Below, piece by piece: positions 1 through 7,161 of a stretch of 10,629 nt of DNA; the stretch's first letter is position 1, and the number at the start of each line of letters is the position of its first letter. Origin of the DNA: an uncultured Bacilli bacterium (lineage in GTDB: Bacteria; Bacillota_I; Bacilli_A; RF39; UBA660); the NCBI GenBank assembly GCA_951800155.1, contig CATOJL010000036.1, forward strand, positions 1-10,629, given 5' to 3'. The notes below the pieces were generated by a model. That model had not been told where the DNA came from. It worked only from the letters and a program-made list of their open reading frames with translations, and did no database searches. Both the position numbers and the translations under genes were made by a program.

Positions 1-585
1 GATTATTGGAAAGTGTATAAGTTTAAAGACTTAGCAGCAACATGCGAGAGTGGTAAAAGTGGTGGTTGTTCAGCAAGTTCTTGGTTTGCTTCTGCAAAAG
101 AGGTTTTAAAAAATTGTAATTCGAACGGTTGTGAGGGTGGAGATGGGGAATTTAGTACATCTATAACAGCACCTATTAATTTAGATTATAAAGAGATATT
201 AGGATATAATATAGTTTTAAGTTGTTCAGATACAACATCAAATTGTATAAGATACAGTAAAGAGAAAAGTGGAACTGGAGGAGCAGATAAAACAACAAGT
301 GCAACTTATCCATATGTAACTTATGGTTATTCAGGCTTAAATGCTATTTCTGTATCCTCTGGAACACAGATTGATTATAACCGTAAAGTCAACAGTTATG
401 CTTTTACAGGATCTTTAAATAATAGTTGTAATCATTTTGCAGAGGGATTTTATAATAAGTATGGTTATGCTAACAAAATAGCTATACAATTTGGACTTGG
501 TTGTTCTACAAATGGATCACACTGGAGTGCGATAGAACTAAAAGGAACTTCATACAAATTATCAGGTTATATTATTTATAGATAA
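1..585 (+). CDS. 3' part of a cysteine-rich, probably secreted protein of unknown function
   Basis: I do not recognise a family. The reading frame is open to the first base of the window (Asp-Tyr-Trp-Lys before the GTG at 13), and that GTG has no properly spaced ribosome binding site, so this is most likely the C-terminal 194 residues of a longer protein; it ends in TAA. The visible part is rich in Ser, Gly, Asn, Thr and Tyr, has no membrane segment, and holds eight cysteines (for example TCE, GGCS, NCN, GCEGG, SCSD, NCIR, SCNH, GCST). This even number suits disulfide-bonded extracellular folds and is striking because the neighbouring Tad proteins have few or no cysteines. A signal peptide or pilin-like N-terminus would lie outside the window. 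A terminator and a fresh promoter separate it from the tad genes, so it is not clearly in their operon. An adhesin or minor pilin role is only a guess. Confidence 0.65.
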   Translation, partial: DYWKVYKFKDLAATCESGKSGGCSASSWFASAKEVLKNCNSNGCEGGDGEFSTSITAPINLDYKEILGYNIVLSCSDTTSNCIRYSKEKSGTGGADKTTSATYPYVTYGYSGLNAISVSSGTQIDYNRKVNSYAFTGSLNNSCNHFAEGFYNKYGYANKIAIQFGLGCSTNGSHWSAIELKGTSYKLSGYIIYR

Positions 586-710
586 GCATCTTGAACAAAT
601 ATAGGATAATAGTATCTATATATTTCGTTGTAGATCTAAGAGTGTTAAATGGTAGAAATTACAAAAAAGAGATAATTTATAATAAACTTCTATGAAAAAT
701 ATAAAAATTT

Positions 711-737
711 TCCTTAGAAAAAATCTAAGGATTTTTT
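711..737 (+). terminator. intrinsic terminator upstream of the tad operon
   Basis: A perfect 7-bp stem CCTTAGA / TCTAAGG (712-718 with 724-730), extended by one T-A pair, closes a five-A loop and is followed by six T (732-737). It lies about 125 bases after the stop of the cysteine-rich gene and most likely ends that transcript. The 586-710 stretch before it shows no open reading frame or RNA gene that I can support. Confidence 0.75.
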
Positions 738-738
738 A

Positions 739-767
739 TTGTGTCTATTTTATATTTTTGATATAAT
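739..767 (+). promoter_or_regulatory. predicted sigma-A promoter of the tad operon, extended -10
   Basis: A perfect -10 hexamer TATAAT (762-767) is preceded by TG at 759-760, giving the extended form TGATATAAT. Seventeen bases upstream is a weak -35, TTGTGT (739-744, three of six matches to TTGACA), which begins two bases after the T-tract of the preceding terminator. The predicted transcript would start near 774 and reach the ATG at 794 through the ribosome binding site AGGAAG (779-784), giving a very short leader of about 20 bases. Confidence 0.7.
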
Positions 768-793
768 GAGTTATAGATAGGAAGCTAGATGAT

Positions 794-1135
794 ATGAGAA
801 ATAATAAGGGACAAGCGTTAGTAGAGTTTATTTTGATTTTGCCTATTCTTTTATTTGTAGTGATGTCTATTATAGATGTAGCCACAATACAACTTTCTAA
901 ATATAAGTTAGAAGATCATTTAGATACTGTTGTTGCTCTATATGAAGAGGGGAAAATAGAACAGGTAAATCAGTATGGAGAAAGTAAAAAAATTAATATT
1001 CGAATAGAAGAAAATAAGGAATATGCAACGATTACGGTGACAACACAGCAAACGATTCATACCCCCATATTAAAGCAAAAGTTAGGAAGTCATTATAAGA
1101 TTGAAACAGAAAGAATGGTATATCTAGATGAATAA
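794..1135 (+). CDS. tadE: TadE-like pseudopilin, Tad/Flp pilus
   Basis: This is a small membrane-anchored pilin-like subunit of the Tad pilus (113 aa). The N-terminus has the class III pilin signature: a short positive leader MRNNKG, then QALVEF. A prepilin peptidase would cut between Gly6 and Gln7, leaving Glu at mature position +5, followed by a hydrophobic helix (about residues 8-29, ALVEFILILPILLFVVMSII). The rest is a small extracytoplasmic domain with a charged helix and predicted beta strands (roughly residues 65-90) and no cysteine. The start has AGGAAG at nine bases. It is the first gene of the run and overlaps the next gene by eight bases. TadE-family proteins are processed pseudopilins needed for pilus assembly in known Tad systems; that role is inferred here by family. 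Confidence 0.85.
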   Translation: MRNNKGQALVEFILILPILLFVVMSIIDVATIQLSKYKLEDHLDTVVALYEEGKIEQVNQYGESKKINIRIEENKEYATITVTTQQTIHTPILKQKLGSHYKIETERMVYLDE

Positions 1136-1502
1136 TAAAGGACAAGTACTCGTTGCTTTTCTTTTATTACTGCCTCTTTTTTTTCTCATTACTGCTTTTT
1201 TATTGGATTTTGGCTCTCTTAGTATGCAAAAAAGAAGAATCACAAACATCGTTGAGGAAGCCCTTATTTATGCAAGTAAAAATAAAGGCAGTGATACATT
1301 AGAAGAAGAAGTGGCTACATTTTTAGATAAGAATATAGAGGAAAGTATGGCTTTACAAACGATAAAAGAAAAAGATTATTTTGAAATACAGATGGAGATA
1401 GAATTAAAGGGTATGTTTAAAAATATTTTAAAAGGACGATACCAATATATGGTAAAAATGCGAAAGCAATATCAGGAGAAAGGGGATTTATATGGCACTT
1501 AG
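1128..1502 (+). CDS. second TadE/TadG-like pseudopilin, lacking Glu+5
   Basis: This 124-aa protein has the same design as the gene before it: leader MNNKG, then QVLVAF and a long hydrophobic helix (residues 7-27, rich in Leu and Phe), followed by an extracytoplasmic region with an acidic helix (about 52-75) and a basic C-terminal tail. A prepilin peptidase cut after Gly5 would leave Ala, not Glu, at mature +5, and this Glu normally neutralises the neighbouring subunit's N-terminus. The start lies inside the end of the first tadE (8-base overlap) and has only a weak ribosome binding site, so translational coupling is likely; the end overlaps the ATPase gene by 11 bases. It could be called TadE- or TadG-like, but it is far shorter than typical TadG, which carries a von Willebrand A domain. 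Confidence 0.75.
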   Translation: MNNKGQVLVAFLLLLPLFFLITAFLLDFGSLSMQKRRITNIVEEALIYASKNKGSDTLEEEVATFLDKNIEESMALQTIKEKDYFEIQMEIELKGMFKNILKGRYQYMVKMRKQYQEKGDLYGT

Positions 1503-2250
1503 ACAAGCAAAAATTATAACAGTTACATCTGTAAAAGGAGGAAGCGGAAAAACAACTTTAGCCTTATCTTTAGCAGGGGAACTTTCTCTTCAAAAAAAAA
1601 GTGTACTTCTACTTGATTTAGATTTATATGAAAGTGCTCTTGCTATGCATACAGGATCAGATAGTGATAGAAACTTATTTACATTAATTGATGATCTTAA
1701 AAATAATCGATATACTTCAGAGGTAGATTATGTGAGTCGGTATGATGAATATATTTCTGTTTTGCCTGCTCCAAAGGATCCTCGTTTAGCAACCAAAATA
1801 ACCAATAAATACATTCAAATTGTCTTATCTAAATTAAAGACAAGATATGATTTTATTATTGTTGATACGAATCATACAATGGATGGCATCAACTTGATGG
1901 TACTTGATCATAGTGATGAAACATTTTATGTTATTGAAAAAGATCCCATTCAAATTAAAAATATGAAAACAATTGTTTCTATTTTTGGTGATATTGAAAA
2001 AGAAAATTATCACATTGTTTTAAATGAAGCAACAAGAAAAACGAAAGGACCGCTTACAAACTATGATATAAAACACATGCTTGCAAAAGAGATTGAATAT
2101 GTAATTCCTTCTTCTTTTACAGTGAAGAATATTGATGAGTATGTGTTAAATGGAAAAATTATGATTTTAGACTCTAAAATAAGAACCCATTTTAAAAAAG
2201 AAATAGCTGTGATTAGGAAGATGGTAGAATTTCTTTTAATAGAAGAATAG
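1492..2250 (+). CDS. tadZ: TadZ/CpaE-like MinD/ParA-family ATPase
   Basis: This 252-aa protein is a deviant-Walker P-loop ATPase of the ParA/MinD superfamily. The P-loop VKGGSGKTT spans residues 14-22, with the signature Lys15 and Lys20. The switch-like DLDLY is at 42-46, and the Walker B strand FIIVD ends in Asp125. Members next to tadA are called TadZ or CpaE and help place the pilus machine at the membrane or pole. Canonical CpaE/TadZ carries an N-terminal receiver-like domain of about 120-150 residues; here the P-loop strand starts at residue 8, so that domain is absent. The start has a strong AGGAGAAAGGGG site (1474-1485) six bases upstream and overlaps the pseudopilin gene by 11 bases. 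The ATPase family is certain; the TadZ role rests on gene context. Confidence 0.82.
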   Translation: MALRQAKIITVTSVKGGSGKTTLALSLAGELSLQKKSVLLLDLDLYESALAMHTGSDSDRNLFTLIDDLKNNRYTSEVDYVSRYDEYISVLPAPKDPRLATKITNKYIQIVLSKLKTRYDFIIVDTNHTMDGINLMVLDHSDETFYVIEKDPIQIKNMKTIVSIFGDIEKENYHIVLNEATRKTKGPLTNYDIKHMLAKEIEYVIPSSFTVKNIDEYVLNGKIMILDSKIRTHFKKEIAVIRKMVEFLLIEE

Positions 2251-2261
2251 AAGGTGTAAAA

Positions 2262-3584
2262 GTGGCTAGAAAATTAACAGAAGAATTTGAAATTAAATTA
2301 GATACATCGGAAATTAGTGATGTAAAAGATTATGAGGCATTTTCTAATAAAGTATTGTTAGATGAACTTAGAAGTAAAATTATTCAAAATTTAATTGATC
2401 ATAATGTGCATGCCGAAGAAAATATGAATGAATTTGTCAAAAAACAAATTGATTTAACAATAGAAGGTTATGATTTATCAGATACAGAAAGGGCCTATTT
2501 ATATAATTTGATTGATAATGAAATCAATGGTTATGGGCCTATTTCTGAGCTTTTAAAAGATCCAGATATTACAGAGATTATGGTCAATGATACAGATGAG
2601 GTATATATTGAATTAAATGGTCGTGTGGTAAAAGATGATTCGGTTTCTTTTATTAATCATGATCACATTATAAGAACTATTCAACGTATGATTCAACCCC
2701 TTGGTAGAACAATTGATACAGCTACTCCGATGGTTGATGCAAGACTAATTGATGGCTCTAGACTAAATGCAGTTATTCCACCTCTTTCTTTACGTGGTCC
2801 CGTTTTAACAATTCGTAAATTTAAACCAGAACTTGCCAATATTGATGATTTTTTAAGAAATGGAACATTAACGCCTTATATGGCTCGATTTTTAGAGGCT
2901 TGTGTTCAAGCAAAACTGAATATTATTATTTGTGGTGGAACAGGTGGAGGAAAAACGACTCTTTTAAATGTTTTATCTTCTTTTATTGGACAAGAAGAGA
3001 GAATCATCACTATTGAAGATGCTGCTGAATTAAAACTAGAACAGGAACATGTGATTTCTTTGGAAACTCGTCTTACTAATTATGAGGGACAAGGAGAAAT
3101 TACCATTCGTGATTTAGTAATTAATTCGCTTCGTATGCGACCAGATCGTATTATTGTAGGAGAAGTTCGTGGAAAAGAGGCTTTCGATATGCTTCAAGCA
3201 ATGAATACAGGACATGATGGTTCTTTAACAACTATGCATGCAAATAGTCCTGTCGATGCATTAAATCGTTTAGAAACTATGATTTTAATGGCGGGAATGG
3301 AAATTCCTATCAAGGCTTTACGAGAATATATTGAAAATGCAATTGATATTGTTGTGCATATACAGAGATTAGCCGATGGGAAGCGAAAAATTACTTCTAT
3401 ATCTGAGGTTGTTGGCTTTAAAGAAGAGATGATTGAACTTAGAGAAGTTTTCTCTTTTAGACAAAAAGGGTTGACAGATAAAGGAGAAGTCATTGGTGAA
3501 TTTGTGATGGCAAGGTGTGTACCTTCTGTATATAAAAAAATACGAGAAAGAGGAATTGATTCTTTAACTGATATTTATGGATAA
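2262..3584 (+). CDS. tadA: TadA/CpaF-type secretion ATPase (VirB11/PulE superfamily)
   Basis: This is the cytoplasmic hexameric ATPase that drives Tad pilus assembly (440 aa, near the usual length). An N-terminal helical region (about 1-85) precedes the N-terminal domain with the characteristic ITEIMVND (about 103-110) and PMVDARLIDGSR. The Walker A loop GGTGGGKTT is at residues 225-233, the Asp-box and Arg region follows (TIEDAAEL), and the Walker B/GEVRG box is at 300-304 after MRPDRIIV. A His-box, TGHDGSLTTMHANSP, follows. The start is GTG, chosen because AAGGTG (2251-2256) lies five bases upstream and the next in-frame ATG is about 55 codons inside. It sits 11 bases after the TadZ-like gene. 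All motifs look intact, so an active enzyme is expected; its membrane partners are the next two genes. Confidence 0.95.
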   Translation: MARKLTEEFEIKLDTSEISDVKDYEAFSNKVLLDELRSKIIQNLIDHNVHAEENMNEFVKKQIDLTIEGYDLSDTERAYLYNLIDNEINGYGPISELLKDPDITEIMVNDTDEVYIELNGRVVKDDSVSFINHDHIIRTIQRMIQPLGRTIDTATPMVDARLIDGSRLNAVIPPLSLRGPVLTIRKFKPELANIDDFLRNGTLTPYMARFLEACVQAKLNIIICGGTGGGKTTLLNVLSSFIGQEERIITIEDAAELKLEQEHVISLETRLTNYEGQGEITIRDLVINSLRMRPDRIIVGEVRGKEAFDMLQAMNTGHDGSLTTMHANSPVDALNRLETMILMAGMEIPIKALREYIENAIDIVVHIQRLADGKRKITSISEVVGFKEEMIELREVFSFRQKGLTDKGEVIGEFVMARCVPSVYKKIRERGIDSLTDIYG

Positions 3585-3595
3585 GGAGTGATAAC

Positions 3596-5113
3596 ATGAG
3601 AAATAGTCATTTTAGTTTATATGAGCAAGCTTTGACAAATAAAACTATTACAGTTACCTATAAGCCTGATCCTTCTGTTTCCAATTACTCCTATAAAATT
3701 TATAAAGAGGGTGCTTTATTTGATGAGGTGAAAGTAGCCAATGGGAAATCTTCTACCATCTTATTAGAAGAGTCTGGAGATTATTCGATTACTGTTACTC
3801 TTCATTTAAAAGATGGGACCGAAAAAAAAGAGGAAAGTGGGCATTATATCTTGGATGTTGATTCCCCTTATATTTTAGAAAAAGAGGCATATATTCCTAT
3901 TTATTCTTTAAAAAAAGGAGAAACATTTGATATCGATGTTTTAAAAGAATATGTCACAGTTCGAGATAAACAGGATGGGGATTTATTTTCTTCTTTTACT
4001 TGTAATTTAAGTGGTGTTGATTTTACACAATTAGGGGTACAAAAATTAGCCTGTACTGTAACAGATAAAGCAGGGAATGTAGGAGAGAAAGAGTTACTTC
4101 TTCGCATTGAGAAAAATAGAGAAACAGAACTCAATTTCATGATTGGGATCCTTGTTCTTTTTCTTCTCTTTTTCTTATTTTCTTATTTACGCTTTTACCG
4201 AAGTGTTCGTTTAGAAAAGAAATTTATTCCCTATTCTATTGAACCATTAAAGGATAAAAAAGTATCTATTTTTGACCAATTAACAGATCGGATGTATCAA
4301 CTTATTTTATTTGTCAATAAAGGATTTGATCATTCTGTATTTATCACAAAATATGCAAAAAGATATGAGAAATATGTTCCTCTTTATAGCCATTTTCAAC
4401 AAGAAATTGATTTTGTTTCCGCTAAAATTTTAGCTGGATTCTCCCTTGTAATCGTATCGATTATTGGAAATATCCTTCATTATCATTTTGTAAGTTTGTA
4501 TGAACTTTTTATTCCCTTTTTAGTCGGTTTCTTTTTACCTGACATTTTATATTTCATTCGATATAAACTTTATCGAAATACGATTGAAAACGATTTACTT
4601 CAGGCAATTATTATTATGAATAATGCTTTTAAATCTGGAAGGAGTATTACACAGGCAATCGAGCTTGTAACAAAGGAATTAGAAGGACCCATTGGGGTTG
4701 AATTTAAAAAAATGCATATGGAAATTTCTTTTGGACTGGGAATTGAAGAAGTATTTGAACGGTTTTCTAAACGAGTCAGATTAGAAGAAGTCACTTATCT
4801 AACAGCTTCTTTATCAATTTTAAATAAGACAGGTGGAAATATTATAAAAGTATTCTCATCCATTGAAAAAACATTATTTAATAAGAAAAAATTAAAATTA
4901 GAACTTCGTTCTTTAACGGGAAGTTCAAAAATAATTGTCTATGTTTTATTTGCAGTTCCACTTCTCTTTATTCTTTTTATTTCTCTCGTATCTCCAGGTT
5001 ATTTCGCTCCATTTTATACAACAGGAATTGGGTTTATTATGCTATGTATTATGCTTTTTATCTATATTTTGTATATATGGTTTGTATCGAAAATCATGAA
5101 AGTAAGGATGTGA
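3596..5113 (+). CDS. tadB: TadB-like platform protein with N-terminal Ig-like extension
   Basis: This 505-aa protein ends in a TadB-type T2SSF domain, the membrane platform driven by TadA. Hydrophobic segments lie at about 179-198, 278-297, 302-322, 446-468 and 475-497; the cytoplasmic T2SSF region (about 325-440) contains DLLQAIIIMNNAFKSGRSI and a later KTGGN. TadB is normally about 300 aa and begins directly with its first membrane helix. Here about 178 residues precede it. They read as two beta-sandwich modules: about 16-90 (SGDYSITVT) and about 92-172, ending in VTDKAGNVGEKELLLRI, the motif typical of DUF5011/HYR-type Ig-like domains, with two cysteines at 136 and 153. The basic residues after the first helix (RFYRSVRLEKK) predict N-outside topology, yet no signal peptide is visible. 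The ATG has AAGGAGTG five bases upstream, and an in-frame TGA at 3569 excludes a longer protein. The stop is TGA. Confidence 0.85.
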   Translation: MRNSHFSLYEQALTNKTITVTYKPDPSVSNYSYKIYKEGALFDEVKVANGKSSTILLEESGDYSITVTLHLKDGTEKKEESGHYILDVDSPYILEKEAYIPIYSLKKGETFDIDVLKEYVTVRDKQDGDLFSSFTCNLSGVDFTQLGVQKLACTVTDKAGNVGEKELLLRIEKNRETELNFMIGILVLFLLFFLFSYLRFYRSVRLEKKFIPYSIEPLKDKKVSIFDQLTDRMYQLILFVNKGFDHSVFITKYAKRYEKYVPLYSHFQQEIDFVSAKILAGFSLVIVSIIGNILHYHFVSLYELFIPFLVGFFLPDILYFIRYKLYRNTIENDLLQAIIIMNNAFKSGRSITQAIELVTKELEGPIGVEFKKMHMEISFGLGIEEVFERFSKRVRLEEVTYLTASLSILNKTGGNIIKVFSSIEKTLFNKKKLKLELRSLTGSSKIIVYVLFAVPLLFILFISLVSPGYFAPFYTTGIGFIMLCIMLFIYILYIWFVSKIMKVRM

Positions 5114-5117
5114 TGAA

Positions 5118-5840
5118 ATGCGGGAAGAGAAAATAACGAATCTTTATCGTAAAAAAGATATAGAAAAGACAGATGAAAAATTAAAAATGTTAGGTCTTTC
5201 ATTTAAAGAAACAAAGAAAGTATCTTTTATTTATAAAAATGCAACGACTTATTTGAACACAAGGTTTATCACAACAATTCTTGTATTTTTATTTACTTTA
5301 TACAAGGGGGGAGATATGAGTTATATTTTGGCCCCTGTAATCGCTATTCTTTATTTTTATACATTTTATATTTTTACAATCGAGTTACCACTTCATAAAA
5401 GAATTCTAAAGCTTGATCATGAAGCTTTAAGCTTTTTTGAAATTCTCACTTTGACTTTAGAATCAGGAAGAAATTTAGAGCATGCTTTAGAGGTAGCTGT
5501 CTTTAATGTTGATTCTGAAATTTCGAAAGAATTTCGAAAGACTCTTTTTGAGGTTAAATTTGGAAAATCATTGATTGAAGCGTTGGAGGATATGAAAAAA
5601 AGGATTCCTTCCGAAACAATTAATAATATTATTTTAAATATTACGCAGACAAATGTTTTTGGAAGTAGTATACTCGATACAATGTATAATCAAATTGATT
5701 TCTTAAGAGATAAACAAATTTTAGAAATTAAAGGACAAATTAATAAAATTCCAAATAAAATAAGTATTATATCAGTAATATTTATTGTTCCACTTATTTT
5801 GATTTTGGTATTAGGACCAGTTGTGATTGGTTATTTATAG
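5118..5840 (+). CDS. tadC: TadC-like membrane platform protein (T2SSF family)
   Basis: This 240-aa inner-membrane protein is the second T2SSF subunit of the Tad platform, paired with TadB. A basic cytoplasmic N-terminus (about 1-48) is followed by two hydrophobic segments (about 49-66 and 69-90). Next comes the cytoplasmic T2SSF region (about 98-205) with LTLTLESGRNLEHALEVA, EVKFGKSLIEAL and TQTNVFGSSI, and last a C-terminal membrane segment (about 215-238). It is somewhat shorter than common TadC proteins, mainly at the N-terminus, but the core is complete. The ATG lies four bases after the TadB-like stop with AAGGATG at seven bases, which implies coupled expression. Like TadB, it has no enzymatic residues; the role is structural, transmitting TadA movement to pilin extraction. 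Confidence 0.87.
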   Translation: MREEKITNLYRKKDIEKTDEKLKMLGLSFKETKKVSFIYKNATTYLNTRFITTILVFLFTLYKGGDMSYILAPVIAILYFYTFYIFTIELPLHKRILKLDHEALSFFEILTLTLESGRNLEHALEVAVFNVDSEISKEFRKTLFEVKFGKSLIEALEDMKKRIPSETINNIILNITQTNVFGSSILDTMYNQIDFLRDKQILEIKGQINKIPNKISIISVIFIVPLILILVLGPVVIGYL

Positions 5841-5851
5841 GAGGTTTAATC

Positions 5852-7150
5852 ATGTATCATTTTATTGGAATTAAAGGATCTGGCATGAGCGCCCTTGCAC
5901 AGATTATGAAAGAACTTGGGTATGAGGTAGAGGGAAGTGATGTAGAGAAACACTTTTTTACAGAGGAAGGACTTCGTGCAAAAAATATTCCTTTCTTTCC
6001 TTATCAGAAAGAAAATATCCAAGAAAAAATGAAAATTATAAGAGGGGAGTCTATTCAAAATGACCATCCTGAGGTGATCGAAGCAGAAGCGAAAAATTTA
6101 AAAATATATTCTTATCATGAAATGGTGGGAAAACTCACAGAACGTTTTAAAACAATTTGTGTAGCAGGGTGTCATGGAAAGACGACAACAACAGCTATGT
6201 TAGCCCATGTTTTAAACAATACAATTGGAACCAATTATTTAATAGGAGATGGAACAGGTTTTGCCGCAGTTGAAAATGAATATTTTGTTTTAGAAGCTTG
6301 TGAATATAGAAGACATTTTTTATCTTATAAACCTTATTATGCTATAATTACCAATATTGATTTTGATCATGTTGACTATTTTAAAAATATGGATGATGTC
6401 ATTGATGCCTATACAGAATATGCAAATAAAGCGGAAAAACTGACTTTGGCTTGTGGAGATGATCCGTATACCCATTCTCTAGAAGTGAGGAAACCCATTT
6501 TCTTTTATGGTTTGGGAGAGGACAATGACATCCAAGCAATTAATGTTGAATATAAGACGACGGGGATCAGCTTTGAAGTTCAGGTAGAAGAGAATTATTA
6601 TGGTTTTTTTGATTTGCCGATTTATGGAAAACATCAATTACTCGATGCCCTTGCTTGTATTGCTGTATGTTACTATGAAAGATTAGAAGCAAAAGAAGTA
6701 CAAAAAATATTTAAGACTTTTAAGGGAGCAAAGAGAAGATTTACAGAAACCGTTGTTGGAGATTCAATTCTTATTGATGATTATGCGCATCACCCAAATG
6801 AGGTAAATGCAACCATTCATGCAGTAAAACAAAAATATGAAGGAAAAAAAGTTATTTCTATTTTTCAACCACATACGTTTTCAAGAACACAGGAATTTAT
6901 AGAAGATTTTACTCGTGTATTTAAAAAAGTGGATGAGGCTTATTTTTTAGAAATCCATCCTGCACGTGAAAAACAAGAAGACTATCCAGATATAAAAAGT
7001 GAAGTGATTGTAGAGAAACTATCGAATGGACATATGCTTACTATGCAGGATGCAGAAAGACTTAGTCAAGAAAAAGGATCTGTCTTTGTATTTATGAGTC
7101 CGAATGATTTATCTGTATTAGAAAACGAATTAATAGAAAGATTAAAGTAG
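5852..7150 (+). CDS. murC: UDP-N-acetylmuramate--L-alanine ligase MurC
   Basis: This is the cytoplasmic ATP-dependent ligase that adds L-alanine to UDP-MurNAc, the first peptide step of peptidoglycan precursor synthesis (432 aa, normal length). The nucleotide-binding start IGIKGSGMS (residues 5-13) and the Bacilli-type N-terminal domain are followed by the ATP loop GCHGKTTTT (106-114). The central domain has EACEYRRHFLSYKP and TNIDFDH (167-173), and the C-terminal domain has DDYAHHPNE (309-317) and FQPHTFSR. These distinguish MurC from MurD, MurE and MurF. The ribosome binding site AGGAGGT (5839-5845) overlaps the stop of the TadC-like gene, only 11 bases away, so murC is probably read from the pilus transcript. 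No promoter of its own is visible. All catalytic motifs look intact; it is likely essential unless a second copy exists. Confidence 0.96.
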   Translation: MYHFIGIKGSGMSALAQIMKELGYEVEGSDVEKHFFTEEGLRAKNIPFFPYQKENIQEKMKIIRGESIQNDHPEVIEAEAKNLKIYSYHEMVGKLTERFKTICVAGCHGKTTTTAMLAHVLNNTIGTNYLIGDGTGFAAVENEYFVLEACEYRRHFLSYKPYYAIITNIDFDHVDYFKNMDDVIDAYTEYANKAEKLTLACGDDPYTHSLEVRKPIFFYGLGEDNDIQAINVEYKTTGISFEVQVEENYYGFFDLPIYGKHQLLDALACIAVCYYERLEAKEVQKIFKTFKGAKRRFTETVVGDSILIDDYAHHPNEVNATIHAVKQKYEGKKVISIFQPHTFSRTQEFIEDFTRVFKKVDEAYFLEIHPAREKQEDYPDIKSEVIVEKLSNGHMLTMQDAERLSQEKGSVFVFMSPNDLSVLENELIERLK

Positions 7151-7161
7151 GAGGTGTTTTT

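Noticed and set aside
1128..1135. Frameshift joining the two pilin-like genes
   Set aside because: Each gene has its own complete leader and hydrophobic helix, so the 8-base overlap is normal translational coupling of two proteins.
3194..3493. Minus-strand open frame of 99 codons inside tadA
   Set aside because: It lies fully within a well-supported conserved gene, has no ribosome binding site of its own and no recognisable motif; it is a shadow of the AT-rich coding strand.
5111..5113. Mycoplasma-type TGA=Trp code
   Set aside because: TGA ends the TadB-like gene directly before the TadC-like ribosome-spaced start, and tryptophans in all proteins are encoded by TGG.
5846..6067. Minus-strand open frame over the start of murC
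   Set aside because: It overlaps conserved MurC motifs, and its Phe/Leu-rich composition is what the reverse of Lys/Glu-rich coding gives.
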